A DNA stretch of 64,000 nucleotides from Maniola hyperantus (lineage: Eukaryota; Arthropoda; Insecta; Lepidoptera; Nymphalidae), in NCBI RefSeq assembly GCF_902806685.2, contig NC_048554.1, forward strand, positions 1,550,001 through 1,614,000, given 5' to 3'. The notes below the pieces were generated by a model. It was given only the letters and a program-made list of their open reading frames with translations, ran no database searches and was not told the origin of the DNA. How positions within the stretch are numbered: the first letter of the stretch is position 1; every line of letters begins with the position of its first letter. Position numbers and translations under genes: made by a program. Shown here piece after piece: positions 33,501-48,500 of the stretch.

Positions 33501-36500
33501 TTCGTCGGAATCTTTTTTTATATTTTGATATCTCAATTTTGACTAGATTGGGATTGGAACGCTTGTCAGTGAATACGTACAATTGATTTTAAAATCTTAA
33601 TAAAGCATAGAACACTCTGCAAAGTCATTTTAAAGCATAGTAAAATCGACAAATTTGGGGTCTTCTAGACACCACACCACACCAACAGAAGGGTTTAACT
33701 AATTTATAGTATGTAATTGAATGCAAAAGTTTCCAGAATGTATAAAAAGCATCCTTCATAACATAGTCAAAGGCGGGCAAAATGAATTTCTTTGTCACTT
33801 TATTCACACTCGGAATACTATTGGTGGGTAGAACTTTATGTTAAAGCAGTAATTTTGACTTCATAGGTAGACATTAATATAATACAAATTGCTGAAATGT
33901 TGTATTTCAGCATTTTGTTGAAGCAGTTGTCGTTCAAATAGAGCAAGGGAAATTGAGAGGAAAACAAACATGGACAATCACGAGAAATACGCTGTCCTAC
34001 AGTTTCAAAGGGATTCCATACGCAGAACCACCTGTTGGCAACTTAAGATTTAAGGTAACAACTATTTGTTGGAATCAAAAACAAGCGGACTTTCAATTAA
34101 ATAACTAATAATTTTTATTTAGGCTCCCCAACCTGGGCCTGCTTGGAGGGGAATACGAAACGCTCTAGAACATAGAAATGTATGTCCTCAATTTGACCTG
34201 CTCAGAAATATTTTTATACCTGGAAGCGAAGATTGCCTTTTTATAAATGTTTACACTCCTTCATTGAAACGAGTTTCTCTATTGCCAGTCATCTTTGTCA
34301 TTCACGGTGGTGGGTTTACATGGGGTTCTGGCAATGACGATATTTATGGAGCCGATTTTCTAATGGATGAAAAAAATGTAGTCGTAGTCACATGTAATTA
34401 TAGACTTGACAATCTCGGGTTCTTATGCATGGATACAGCAGAAGTACCCGGTAATGCAGGAATGAAAGACCAAGTAGCTGCGTTAAGATGGGTGCGAAGA
34501 AATATACGAAACTTTGGTGGGGATCCGAACAAGGTGACGATTTTTGGGCAAAGCATAGGTGGTATTTCCGGTACTATGCACGCACTATCACCGATGTCTC
34601 GAGGGCTGTTTTGTAGAGTCATAGCGACGAGTGGAGAAGCATTAATAGATTACATGGTTGACCTTGAACCACAGCGAAGAGCCTTCGTACTCGGTAAAAA
34701 TCTTGGCTTCGAGACTACAAATACTGCAGCACTTTTAGAATTCCTCCAAAGTGTGCCCGCTACAAAACTGATCAACACCAACATATCATCTATAATAGCG
34801 GCTGAAGATTATATGACAATAACTTTATTATTAACTGTGCCCGTTGTAGAAAAAGATATTGGTCAAGAAAGGTTTTTAATAGAACCACCTGAAGTTTCAA
34901 TTAAGAAAGGACGAAGTAACGTAGATATACTGTTGGGATATACCACAGCTGAGGGCGTGTTTTTCATACCTGGGATTGAACGAGCGTCTTCAATCGAAAA
35001 GTTTGCTAGATACCCCGAAATTTTAGTGCCAAGAAGCATTTATTATGAAATCACACCGAAGCTCCATTTGAAGCTTGCAGATTTCATTAAACAATACTAC
35101 ACTGGTTCGAAGCTGCTGTCTTTAAAAACGATGCCGCAATTCGTGAGCTATGTTTCGGATAATTTTGTTTATTCTATAATAAGATACGCAAGACTTCTGT
35201 CCAAGTTCAGCAGAAATGATAACATATATTTTTATGAGTTTTCAAGTATGTCTGAACGGAATGTTTTTAGCCAATCACAAGGCGAAAGATATGGAATAAC
35301 CGGAGTGTCACACTTTGATGACCTGAATTATGTGTTTAATGCAAAATTATTCAATTTGCCGCTCAATGAGAATGCGACTTCTTATAGAATGATACGACAG
35401 ATGTGCGCCTTGCTTACTAACTTCGCGATACATGGGTAAGTTTTTTTGTGTTTTTTTTTGTCTTTTTAACATTGTTTTTTTAAGTATTTTATTTTCTTAC
35501 CATTTTGCTATATTTTTTGTTTAGATATTTTATTTTTGTGTCTTTTTATTTTTCTTATTAACTATTATTAATATTAATACATTTAATAAATTATTAATTT
35601 ATTTAAATATATTATTATTATACATGACAGTTGACAGGATTATTATTATTATTAATACATTTACATATGAATTAAAACTTTGTTTCTTCAATTATTTTTT
35701 TATTATTTCCTCGCAAATTGGAGAAAAGTACTATGTACAAGTCTCAGCCGAAATAGCAATTACCAACCTCGTTTAGTTTAAAAGGACGAGGCGCCAGTCG
35801 AGTTCCTTTCAGTCACTTCAGAAAACCTCGACTTCGCCTCGGCCTTCCAATATTACTCCTCGCCCAGTAAATGTTTTGTTTCAGGCCTGGACTGTTATGT
35901 ACTATTACAAACTTCATGACGTGATTAGTTATTATATGTTAAGGAAATGTAATGATGGAAATAAAAAGCTTAATCCATACTAATATTGTAAATGCGAAAG
36001 TGTGTCTGTCTGTATGTCTGCTAGCCTTTCACGGCTCAACCATTTAACCGATTTTGACGAAATTTGGTACAGAGATAGCTTGCATCCCGGGGAAGGACAT
36101 AGGCTACTTTTTATCCCGGAAAATTGAAGAGTTCCCACAGGATTTTTAAAACCTAACCCCACGCGGACGTAGTCGCGGGTATTATCTAGTTCTTATTAAT
36201 TATAAGGGGATATAGGAACCTAATCTAAAAATTGTGTTCAAAAATGTATTAGTAGTTTATCCCGCGGCAAGAGAACGTAAACAAATAACTGTTAAATATT
36301 TTTATAGGGATCCAACGCCTGATGCATCACTCGGCGTAATCTGGCCCAAATACAATGCTGACTCCCAAATATATTTGAGGATTGCAGAAGGACTTGCACT
36401 CGGCAGTAATCCAAGGCGATCTATGGTGGATTTTTATGACTTTATATACGAATCAGCTGGGTTTAAATAAACATTTTAAGTTCGTTATTTATATTTGTTG

Positions 36501-39500
36501 TTTGCTTATGATCCAAAACTTTATATTTAGATCAACGCATCTATTCTATAGTCCGCGACAGGTTGAGATGCACAATCGGGGGACGCCCCGCACAACCGCA
36601 CGTCATCCGCACCCGCCCGCACCGGGTAGTGCAGGGGCTGTGCGGGGCAGTCCCTCCCCGATTGCGATCTCGACCCGTTGCGTACTATAGGTCAGACTTT
36701 CTGACGGTCCTAACTAAAACATTTTTTTCTAACGACGTTTTCTAACTATAGGCACAGAGTATGGATAGTAAGGTACGGCTTGATTGAAATGACTCGTGGG
36801 GTAGAGGGTTGCGAGAGAGTGACAGCAACACTGAGAGCCTTGATCTTAATGTCAACTGTCACCCTCCCACAACTCACGCTCTGCTTACGAGCCGTCTCGG
36901 TGAAACGGTATACCTATACATTGGTAAGAAAGAGATGAAAATATGTATTTACCCAAAATTCAGTTTAAAGAAAATTATCAGAATCGATGACGTTGTATTG
37001 GTTGTATTTTATTTTATTGAACCACCAACAGCATTATCCAAAAAAATATTACATTATTTAAATCCTAGGTGCCAAAGGTAAGAACAAACAAAAAAAAAGG
37101 TTAAGGGTAAGAAACACACAACATACACAACCATAAACTGTTAGCGCTTGACATCTCCCATTTGACAGTCAAGTGATTTTACTTTTTTTTTTAATTTTCC
37201 AATTTAACAATTACAGAACAAATCAACGGAATGTATGAAAAATGAATGATGTAATTTAAATGCTATTATACACATTAAAACTATGGACTAAAGTCTAAGA
37301 TCTTATCTACTTGAATAATATTAATTTAATACGTTCGGAACATTATTATAGTTATCGGCTTCACGAGGTGCACTTAACCCTTTGACGATCGCAGATCCAA
37401 TGACATAAATTCTAAGACACAAAATAAAAAAGCCCATGATAATTTTTTTGTGAATAATTCGACGTTCTGTTAGTAGTAGTGTAGTTTATTGACAAATGAA
37501 CAATGCACAATTTGGTTTGTATCAAAAATTGAATAAATTTCATATTAATTACTGTCTTTCTTTGCTAGAATAGGCTAGAATAGAAAATCTCTATATATAT
37601 TAAATGAATCGCTGAATGTGTTGCTGATCACAAATCTCGAGAACAGCTAAACCGATTTCACTAATTCTTTTTTAAAATATTCCTTGAAGTACGAGGATGG
37701 TTCTTACGGAGAGAAAAATTTAAAAATTGCCTGAAAAAGACCCGACTGTTAGGCGGTACGAAGTTCGCCGGGGCAGCTAGTTTAAATTAAATGTGAAAGT
37801 AGGGGTTGATTTTTCAAACGACGAATAAAATATACGACGTATTATTTGACGTTTTAACGGATTTTCAAAATAAAAACTGTCAAAACGTCTTTATTACTCG
37901 ATAAACATTATTTGACGATTGAAAAATCGGCATACAACTCTAAACTGTAACATTAATCAGAAGATTTGAAGAATTTATTATAAAACTGACAAGTGTAGGG
38001 ACTTTTAGACCTTTTAGACACCGCAAAAACTAAAGTGGGTTAAACCGGTTCCACTAATAATATTATTATGCAGATATTTTAGTATAAAAAGCTTCCTCCA
38101 TAAGAAATGGTTTTCAAAGACAATACGAAATGTATTTCAATGTAGTTTTGGTCATACTTGGAATGATATTGGTAGGTGGCATTTTATTTTAAACCAGTAA
38201 TTTTGATCTTCGTAAGTTAGATAATTTTTATAACTTTTCAGCAACTTGTAACAGCAATAGTTGTCAGAGTAGAGCAAGGCAGATTGAGAGGAGAACAAAA
38301 ATTTACTATCACTGGAGATAAATCGTTCTACAGCTTCAGAGGGATTTCATACGCAAAACCACCTGTTGGCAATTTAAGATTTAAGGTAACGAGTTTGAAA
38401 AGACAATGGGGCCGATTCTCTTATACACAATCTCTAAACTAAACTAAATTAACAGGTCTAAATCTAGTGCTATCCTTTTCCGCAAGCAACATTATGAAAG
38501 GGATAGCAATAGATTTCATAATGTTGCTTACGGAAAAGGATGGCACTAGATTTAGACCTGTTAATTTAGTTTAGTTTAGAGATTGTGTACAAGAGAATCG
38601 GCCCCATTGCCCATTCAAGAATTAACAAATGTACTATCTTCAAGATTTTTGTATCACTATCAAATCAAATTCTGTTCAATGACATCATCACTATCAGCAT
38701 ATTTGTAGAAAAATTAACGAAAACGGTTTCCGCATTTCGGAAATGTTAACCACAAAAAATGACAATATTGTGAGGTTAGGTTTAGCTAGAAAGTAAAAAA
38801 GGTCTTTATAGGCTTAATAAAACAGTCAGTTTCAGATTTTTTTAAGCCTAAAACAAATATTCATGAAACTTATTGAGAAACTATGTTTTTATTTTAGCTT
38901 TAATAAATAAATAAAAAATTTAAGGTACAATGCTTCTTGTGAGAGGACTGTGCATGGGCATACTCCTTAAAAAAAACGGAAACTTTCATTCAATGAAGTG
39001 AAATTAAATTATAAATCATTTTTAGGCTCCCCAACCTGCGCTAGCCTGGAAAGGAATTCAAAACGCTACTGAATTTGGAAATATATGCCCCCAATTTGAC
39101 GGGCTCAGAAATATTTTGTCACCTGGCAGCGAAGATTGCCTCTTTATAAATGTTTACACTCCTTCCTTGAAACGGGTTTCTCTATTGCCAGTCATCTTTG
39201 TCATTCACGGCGGTGGGTTTCTATGGGGTTCTGGCAACGATGACGTTTATGGACCTGATTTTCTATTAGAATATAATGTAGTCGTAGTCACATTTAATTA
39301 TAGACTTGACAATCTCGGGTTCTTATGCATGGATACAGCAGAAGTACCCGGTAATGCAGGAATGAAAGATCAAGTAGCTGCGTTAAGATGGGTGCAAAGA
39401 AATATACGAAACTTTGGTGGGGATCCGAACAAGGTGACGATATTAGGGCAAAGCGCGGGCGGTTACTCCGGTACTTACCATTCACTGTCACCGATGTCTA

Positions 39501-42500
39501 GAGGACTCTTTCGCAGAGTCATATCTATGAGCGGAGTAGCCATAACAGATTTTATAGTTGAATTCGAACAACAGCGAAGAGCCTTTGAACTCGCTAAAAG
39601 TCTGGGATTCGAGGCTACAAATACTACATCCCTTTTAGAAATCCTCCAAAGTGTGCCCGCTATACAATTGATTAACGTTAACACATTTATTATAGCCTCT
39701 GAACAATATATGAGGTTGATAATGTTAGCTGTACCTGTTGTAGAAAAAGATTTCGGTCAAGAAAGGTTTCTAATAGAACCACCTGAAGTTTCGATGAAGA
39801 AAGGCAGAAGTGAGGTAGATGTTTTGTTAGGATACACCTCAAACGAAGGAATATTTGTCATCCCTGCGCTTGAAAATTTTCCATTAATAATCGAAAGCTA
39901 TGATAGATACCCAGAGGTTTTTGTGCCAAGAAGCATATATTACCAGACCACGCCTAAGATGCATTTGAAACTAGCAGATTTGATTAAACAATTCTATACT
40001 GGGTCGAAGCTGGTATCTCTGAGCAGTGTACCACAATTTGTGATCTATACTACAGACACGTTTACTTTTTCTATCATCAGATATGCAAATCTGCTGTCTA
40101 AGTTCAGCAGGAACGATAATATATATTTGTATGAGTTTGATAGTTTATCTGAAAGGAACATTTTTACCCCAGCAGCCTTCAGGTACGGAATCACAGGAGT
40201 GTCACACGCGGACGATGTACTGTATGTGTTCAATGGGAATTATTTCAATTTGACGTTCAATACTAATTCAACCTCTTATAGATTGATACAACAAACGTGC
40301 GAATTGCTTACTAACTTCGCGAGAAAAGGGTAATTTTTTTTAGTTTTTTTCTTATATATTTAGTTAGGTCTAAGTTTTAAGGTTTTTTAAAGTGAAAAGT
40401 TTAAAACTTTTTGCTATTATTATGTTACGTTCTATTACAAATCTATAATATCAACCAATCGCCAGCCAACCACTCGGCACGGGTCTTCTCTCAGAATGAG
40501 AAGGCTTTAAGCCGTAGTGCACCACGCTGGCCAAGTGCCCAGGATTGGCAGACTTCACAAACCTTTGAGAACTCTCAGGTATTCAGGTTTCCTCACGATA
40601 TTAACTTCGCCGTTAATTTAATTTATTTATTTTGTAGAGACAAACAGTTGCAATTAGATAAATAGTTAGTATATATAAAACACTTAAACCTAAGCAGTCT
40701 CCAATGAGAAATTAATACTTATAATAAAAATTATGTCCACAACACACGGATTAAATCGAGTGACATTTGCATTAAAACGCTCATAACTGATGATCCATAG
40801 TCCATACTAATATTATTAATAAATATAATTAATGAAAGTGTGTCTGTGTGTCTGTCTGTCTGCTAGCTTTTCACAGCTCAACAGTTTAACCGATTTTGAT
40901 AAAATGTTGTACAGTGTTAGCTTACATCCTGGGGAAGGAACTTTTTATCCCGGAAAATCAAAGAGTTTAACCGATTTATATGAAATTTGGTACAGAGCTA
41001 GCTGGCGCCTCGAGAATTGAGGCAACTTTTTAACCTGGAAAATCAAAAAGTTCCCACGGGATTTTTAAAGAACCTAGCTATATCCACGCGAACGAAGTCG
41101 CGGACATCAGCTAGTAAGGCAATATAGGTTAATATTTTTACAGGAATCCAACACCTGATGCATCGCTCGGTGAAATCTGGCCCAAATACAATATTGACTC
41201 CCGGAAATACTTAACCATTGGAGAAGAACTTACAGTGGGCGCAAATCCAAGACGGTCTATGGTGGATTTTTATAATTTCATACATAATATAGCTGGAGTG
41301 AAACCACTGAACTCTAAATAAAGTAATAGAACTCGTATATGTGTGCTTACTGTGAGATTTTACACTGAGCATACAGATGATGATGATGATGATCGTTTTT
41401 ATTAGCCAAGCGCTATATAAAAACAAGTTAATATATAATAAATAAATAAATAAATAAAAATAGCTTTATTTTCTCCTTACAATATTTTTCTTATTACTAA
41501 TACAGTGCGTGCATAATTGACAAAAAATAAAAAAATAAAAGAATTATTAGTAGGTTAGTAAACTATGTTTCTTATTCTTAAATAACTATGTTAGTATAAT
41601 GGGTTTCATTGTAAGGACCGCCTAGGGCGGTAAAAGCCTCCTCCATTAGAAGCCACTTCTTTCTATCTTTAGCTACTCTCGACCATGTTTTTCCTGCCAC
41701 TATGTCGTCCCTCCATCTTTTGAAAGGTCGGCCTCTTCTACGTTTTGAGTCTCGTGGGTACCAGTTTGTGACTGTATGTGACACGTTACAGTCATACAGT
41801 CACAAGTTAATATATAGATACTTAAATAAAAAAGTATCGAAAACAAACTATGCAAGACATGTCATGACAACGGGCTCTACGGGCAGCGGCACGTGCGTCC
41901 CGCAGTCAAAACCGCGGCGCGTGCGCGGACGGACTCCCTTGAAAAAGGACCCCGTATGGGTTCGAAACTAGTCGGGCTAACGTCGACTACACACGTGAGT
42001 AAAGCCGGGACAGATAGTAGTTATAATGGAAATCACTCACGGTAGTTTAAACGCTAAAAAGACATGTCATTAATAAAAATTGGCCACATAATTTTAAACT
42101 GATAAACACATTATACCGTATTTTATACAATAGGTATTGTCATTATTTTGAGCAGCTATTTATACATTTTATTACCAACTAAACGATGCCCGCGACTTCA
42201 TCCGCATGAATTTAGATTTTTGAAAATCTCGTGGAAACTCTTACGGAAAAGCAGCCTATGTCCTTCCCCGGGATGCAAGCTATCTCTGTACCAAATTTCA
42301 TCAACATCGATTGAGCGGATGGCCGAACACTTTCGCATTTATAATATTACTAGCTTATACCCGCAACTTCGTTCGCATGGACTACTCAAATTTTGAACCC
42401 CTATTTAACCCCCTTAGGGGTTGAATTTTCAAAAATCCTTTCTTAGCAGATGTCTACATCATAATAGCTATCTGCATGCCAAATTTCAACCCGATCTGTC

Positions 42501-45500
42501 CAATAGTTTTGAGCTGTGCGTTGACAGATCACTTAGTCAGTTAGTCAGTTCGTTTTCGTTTTATATATTTAGAAGTATGGAAGTATGGATTAGCCGCGTG
42601 TTCGATGGTATGTCTCGTTGCGAACATCTTGACCTTGAGAAAATACAACGAAAAAGCTGTTTCATTTAACCTACTCATTTAATTTAAATATGCACCTACC
42701 TATAGTACGCGACAGGTTGAGATGGCAATCGGGGTATGAGGCGGGGGGACGCCCGGCACACCCGCACATCATCCGCGCTATACCGCACCGAGTCAGCGCA
42801 GGGGCTGTGCGGGTGTGCGGGGCGTCCTCACTGCGATTGCCATCTCGACATGTCAAGCGACTATCTTGGGCACTGAGATCTTGTAGCGTCGATAAAAATT
42901 ATTATAACGATGATAAAAATTATGCCTTGATAGGTACTTATATTTTTTTCAAATTTAAGGTACAATGATATATTACCAGCTTTGTCAGCTTCTATAAAGC
43001 CATGTTTCTGGGTACAGTACGCGGCGGAAAGTAATGTACATCGACCAGTACCCGTAGTACAAGATTTTACGTCTCACCAAACCAAACCAAATTCGAGAGT
43101 CGAAATACTTCCGCGTTGGAGTAAAATGGACCTAAACAGCCTTGAATTGAAGTCAAATATTCAATGCCACTGATTTTAATTTCGCAATGTTTCCGCTTGG
43201 AGCGCTAGCTGTAGAAGTGTAGACAAACTTGAGCTTTAAAACAAGGCGTTTAAGATCCAGTTTACTGTAACGCGGAAGTATTTCGACTCTCGAATTTGGT
43301 TTGGTTTGGTGAGACGTAAAATCTTGTACTACGGGTACTGATAGCAGATTTGTAGAGCGTTGTCCCTATCGTTGATACCGACAAAACGTCAAATATGTAT
43401 GAGTGACAGAGACAACGCTCTACAAAGCCGAAATGTCATTCTATAGGCCGATGTACATTACTTTCGGCCGCGTATTGTAGTATCGGTAGTCTTTTAGGAT
43501 CCCGTACCCGAAGAGTGCCAACAGGGCCCTGTTACTAAGGCTGAGATCTATAGAAGGTACTTTAACTTTGCGAATTTTTAGATTATAGCGCGGTATAATA
43601 AATAAATAAATAATTGTACAGTTGAATACATATAAAAACAATGTTTGCATAAATAATACTATAAAAGGTTCAGGAAATTCAGTTACTTAGCAGTTATAGA
43701 TCAACGTCTGTACCGAGACTGAGGCATTCGAGATGAATTTAGGATATATCCTTTTGTTCTGCGTGATAATCGTAAGTATTTTTTTAATAATATTATTTAT
43801 CTACCTGGGAACATGTTTTGTACGTATTGTGGTATCATCATCATGATCAACCCATCGGCGGCTCACTACAGAACACGGGTCTCCTCTCAGAGTGAGAAGG
43901 GTCTGCCCATAGTCTACCACGCTGGCCATGTGCAGATTGGTAGACTTCACACAACTTTGAGAACATTATGGAGAACCCTCAGGCATGCAGGTTTCCTCAC
44001 GACGTTTTCCTTCACCGTTAAAGCAAGTGATATTTAATGACTTAAAACACACAACTCCAAAAAGTTAGAGGTGTGTGCCCGGGATCGAACCCCCGACCTC
44101 CGGTTAGAAGGCGGACGTCCTAACCACTACAATAAGTTTTCCCACTGACCATTTTTTTATTTATTCAGATACAAGTTAGCCCTTGACTGCAATCTCACCT
44201 GGTGGTAAATGATGATGCAATCTAAGGTGGAAGCGGGCGAACCTGGAACTTGGAAGAGGTATAGCAGTTTTTATTCTAAGAGAAGACCTGTGCTCAGTAG
44301 TGAACCGGCGATGGGTTGATCATGTTTTTTCTTAATGTGTTCCTCCCTTTTTCCCTCCAACGTGGCGGATGATCGGCGGTCGGAGACTGTTCTAGGTTGA
44401 TCATAATTTTTTTTTTAAAAAGAATATTAGCCATGTTAAATGACTAGTATTCCCCTTTCCTCTCCAACTAAGCGTAAAGCTTGTGCTAGTAGTAGGTACA
44501 ACAACAGTGCAACGGGTGGGGTTTGAACCGGCAACCTTTCGGATTTTTAGTCCGCTGCCCTAACCGTTGAGCTAATGTTGACCGTTGAAATAACGATTCA
44601 TCATTGTAAATTTTGAAAAGTTAAGAAAATATTTCAGCAAACTGCAGCATCTGTAGTTGTTCGCGTAGAGCAAGGGGAATTGAGAGGAGAACAAAAATGG
44701 ACGATCACTGGAGATAAATCGATGTATAGTTTCAAAGGCATTCCATACGCAGCTGCACCTGTCGGGGACTTGAGATTCAAGGTAACATATCTTGAATATA
44801 TAAAAGGAAAAGGTGACTGATCTATCAACGCACAGCTCAAACTACTGGACGGATTGTGCTGAAACTTGGTATGCAGATAGCTATTATGACGTAGGCATCC
44901 GCTAAGAAAAGATTTTTGAAAATTCAACCCCTAAGGGGGTGAAATAAGGGTTTGAAATTTGTGTAGTTCACGCGGACAAGGTCGCGAGCATAAGCTAGTT
45001 GAATTAAAGTTATAAAAAACCGGCCAAGTGCAAGTCAGGCTCACGCACCCAGGGTTAAGATTAGAGGTTTTTCACAATTCTTGCTTTTCTTTGATTAATT
45101 TTTTTTATCGTACTACCAAGACAAACCCATTTTGCTACGGAAAAAATGAATTTTTGAGGATCTTAAATCTTAATCTTTAGGCGCGCAGAGAGCCGTGTTG
45201 CTATTTTTTTTTATAAAAATGGCGAGCAAACGAGCAGGCGGGTCACCCGATTAAGTGATTACCGCCGCCCATGAACATTTGCAGTACCAGAGGAACCACC
45301 AATGCGTTGCCGGCCTCTCAGGAATTGTTGGTCCGCCCTTGAATAACCCCATGTTGTAATCTAATGGGAACACCGTCGAAGGGCGTTGATTCCACAGTTT
45401 GCATGTGCGTGGAAAAAAGGATCTGGCACAACGGGGGGTGAAGTGTGCCGTTCATTCAGGCATTAAACAAAATTAAATTCACGTATCAATTAAATTTTTA

Positions 45501-48500
45501 GGCTCCCCAACCTGCACCAGCTTGGCAAGGAATACGAAATGCTTCAGAACATGGAAATGTATGTCCTCAATTTGACATGCTCAGAAATCAATTAGTACCT
45601 GGGAGCGAAGATTGCCTCTTTTTAAATGTCTACACTCCTTCTTTGGATGAGAAATCTCGATTACCAGTCCTATTTGTTATTCCCGGCGGTGCGTTTGTAT
45701 GGGGTTCTGGCAACGACGATATATACGGAGCCGATTGGCTAATGAATAAAAAGGATATAGTCGTAGTCACATTTAATTACAGACTTGACAATCTCGGATT
45801 CTTATGCATGGATACAGCAGACGTACCCGGGAACGCAGCAATGAAAGATCAAGTGGCGGCGTTAAGATGGGTGCGGAAAAATATACAAAAGTTTGGTGGT
45901 GATCCGTACAAGGTGACGCTCTTCGGGGAAAGCGCGGGCGCTATGTCCTGTATGTACCACGCACTGTCACCGATGTCGCGAGGACTCTTCCAGAGAATTA
46001 TAGCGATGAGTGGAGAGGCATTGAATGATTACTTCAATGCATTTGAGCCACAACGACGACCTTTCGTACTTGCTAAAAGTTTGGGTTTCGAGTCTGCCAA
46101 TACTACAACAGTTTTAGAATTTCTCCAAAGTGTGCCCGCAACAGATTTGATCCACAACCCCAATGCGAATACTGTTTTAGCGGTCGAGCAATATGCGACT
46201 TTCAAATTTATATACAGCGTACCCGTCGTAGAGAAAGATTTTGGTCAAGAAAGATTTTTAACAGAACCCTATGAGGTCTCGCTCAAGAAAGGACTGAGCG
46301 AAGTAGATATTTTAATGGGATTTACCTCAGAAGAGGGTGTGTTCTTTATTCCAGCGATTGAAACGACTCCTACTCTGGAATATCATGACAGATACCCTGA
46401 AGCTTTAGTACCATTAAGCGTTTCACGCCACAGCACACCCAAGAGAAATTTAGAAATAGCAGATTCTATCAAAGAACACTACACAGGCTCGAAGACGCAG
46501 TCCTTGAACACGATTCCGCTATTCGTACCCCTCATTACGGATAGTTTTATCTATCTAATAATTAGATACGCCAATATTTTATTAGAGTACAGTCCTAAGA
46601 ATAAAATATATCTCTACGAAAATGCGTTGATGTCTGAACGGAATCAATACCGCGAATTAAGCAACAAGTACGGGTTTACCGGAATGTCACATTTTGATGA
46701 CCTTCAGTATATCTTTCAATCATATTTATACCATTCGTCGGGTGACAAGACTGCTCCTTCCTATGAAATGATACGAATGTGGTGCGCCATGGTGACGAAC
46801 TTCATGATACATGGGTAAAATTTATTTACATTTAATATAGTTCACATTATTTAAAGTATCATTCCAGTTCCAGTGTATTCAAGCTACTGGGAATCTAAGA
46901 TTCGATTATTATTGGCCAATTTAATTTGACAGTTTATAATTTCTAAAGTGACTCTCGTCTGGTCTGGTGGGAGACTTTGGGCGGTGACGAACTCATCCGG
47001 TCCGAGTCCGTGAAAATACGTTCTAAAGTATCACAGAACTATTTGTATGGTAGCTTACGCACTACATCCGACTTCCGTCATCCGATATCTCTGGCGTCAT
47101 CCGTGAGAATATCTCGGACGTGCCTGGGATTCAAATCGGACTATGACGTAGATATGTCAAAGATGTCCACTGAATAGCTTGGATTTGTATCAGAGATCGG
47201 CTTAGTGCGTGTACACGCACGTACGGTAGTGTAATAATTTTATTATTATTGTTATAGTAATCCAACACCCGATGCGTCGCTTAGTGTAACTTGGCCTCCG
47301 TACAACAGAGAGTCCAAACAATACTTGTACATCGGAGAAGAATTACAAGTCTGCAAGAATCCAAGGCAGTCTACTGTTGATTTTTATGACGCTATTTATC
47401 CAAAAGTTTAGTCTTCATAAGGCTCACACTTCGTTTGTAAGGAGAGCACTTCTCAAGTTTGTCCCTTGAGAGTAGAAAATTAAATATGTTTGTTTCCAAT
47501 ATCTTTTTTCACTTCGGTCTTTCAATTCGTTTCAATAATGATTAACAAAATATGATCATTTCACGGTTCACCTACAAATCACAAACGTCGTATTCCGCAA
47601 ACATATCATTTTACAAAAAAACATTTGACAAATATTCTATTAACAAATGCTTAACTTTGCAAATGTCATAAATGTTAAAATATCATTTATAAAACTAGCT
47701 GAAGCCCGCGACTTCGTCCGCGTAGAATTAGGTTTTTTTAAAATCCCGTGGGAACTCTTTGATTTTCCGGAATAAAAAGTAGCCTATGTCACTCTCCAGG
47801 TCTTTATCTTTACCCGTGCAAAAAATCACGTCAATCCGTTACACCATTGTTATGTGATTGAATTTCAAACCAACAAACAAACACACTTTTGCATTTCTAA
47901 TAAGGGTACTGATTGTTTCGTCAAATAATTCGTTTTCCAAATTGGCGATTTTACAAAATCACGAATTTGAAGTGGGGGCGAAGGAAGAGACCCCCCACTA
48001 TGCGACGGAGGCCAGGTCGATGGTGCCCCGCGGGGCTACTTTTTCTGCGGCGGGGGATGGCGGGTTCTTACAGAAACCGCCCTCCCCTTCTAATCTAACC
48101 CATCTAAGTCGGAGTGCTTCGAGTCCCGAGCTCGCTTCGTTCGCTCTTGCAGCCTCTGTGTTTTTTCCTTTCCTATAATACATGAATTAAATTTATAGGG
48201 GGCCAGGGCATTTTATAAAAAAAATGCTTTTTGTTATTGTGTAAAACGATTAAGAAATCAATTGTTTGTCAAATGGTATTGTATGAGATGACTATTTGTC
48301 TGGTAATTTGTTTTGTCAAGTTTATTATTTGTAGAACCAGAAGTTTTATAACGATGATAAAATGAATCCTAATTTTGCCGAACGTTGTTTGTGGAATGAA
48401 ACTTTGTTATTTGTTTTTTGTGAATTGATCGGTCATCGCTTATGTACATACACCATAATCACCTACAGGTTGAATTGAGAGACTTTTGTTCACTCGATGA

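Noticed and set aside
34398..34622. Minus-strand frame inside esterase 1 exon 3
   Set aside because: Antisense shadow of a well-supported coding exon.
42421..42669. Frame beginning MNFQKSFLSRCLHHNSYLHA, also seen near 15136, 44634 and 60055
   Set aside because: The same peptide recurs wherever repeat family C occurs; it is repeat-derived.
44425..44583. tRNA gene with box A and box B
   Set aside because: The boxes belong to a SINE body with a second copy at 26728-26880; no full cloverleaf could be drawn.
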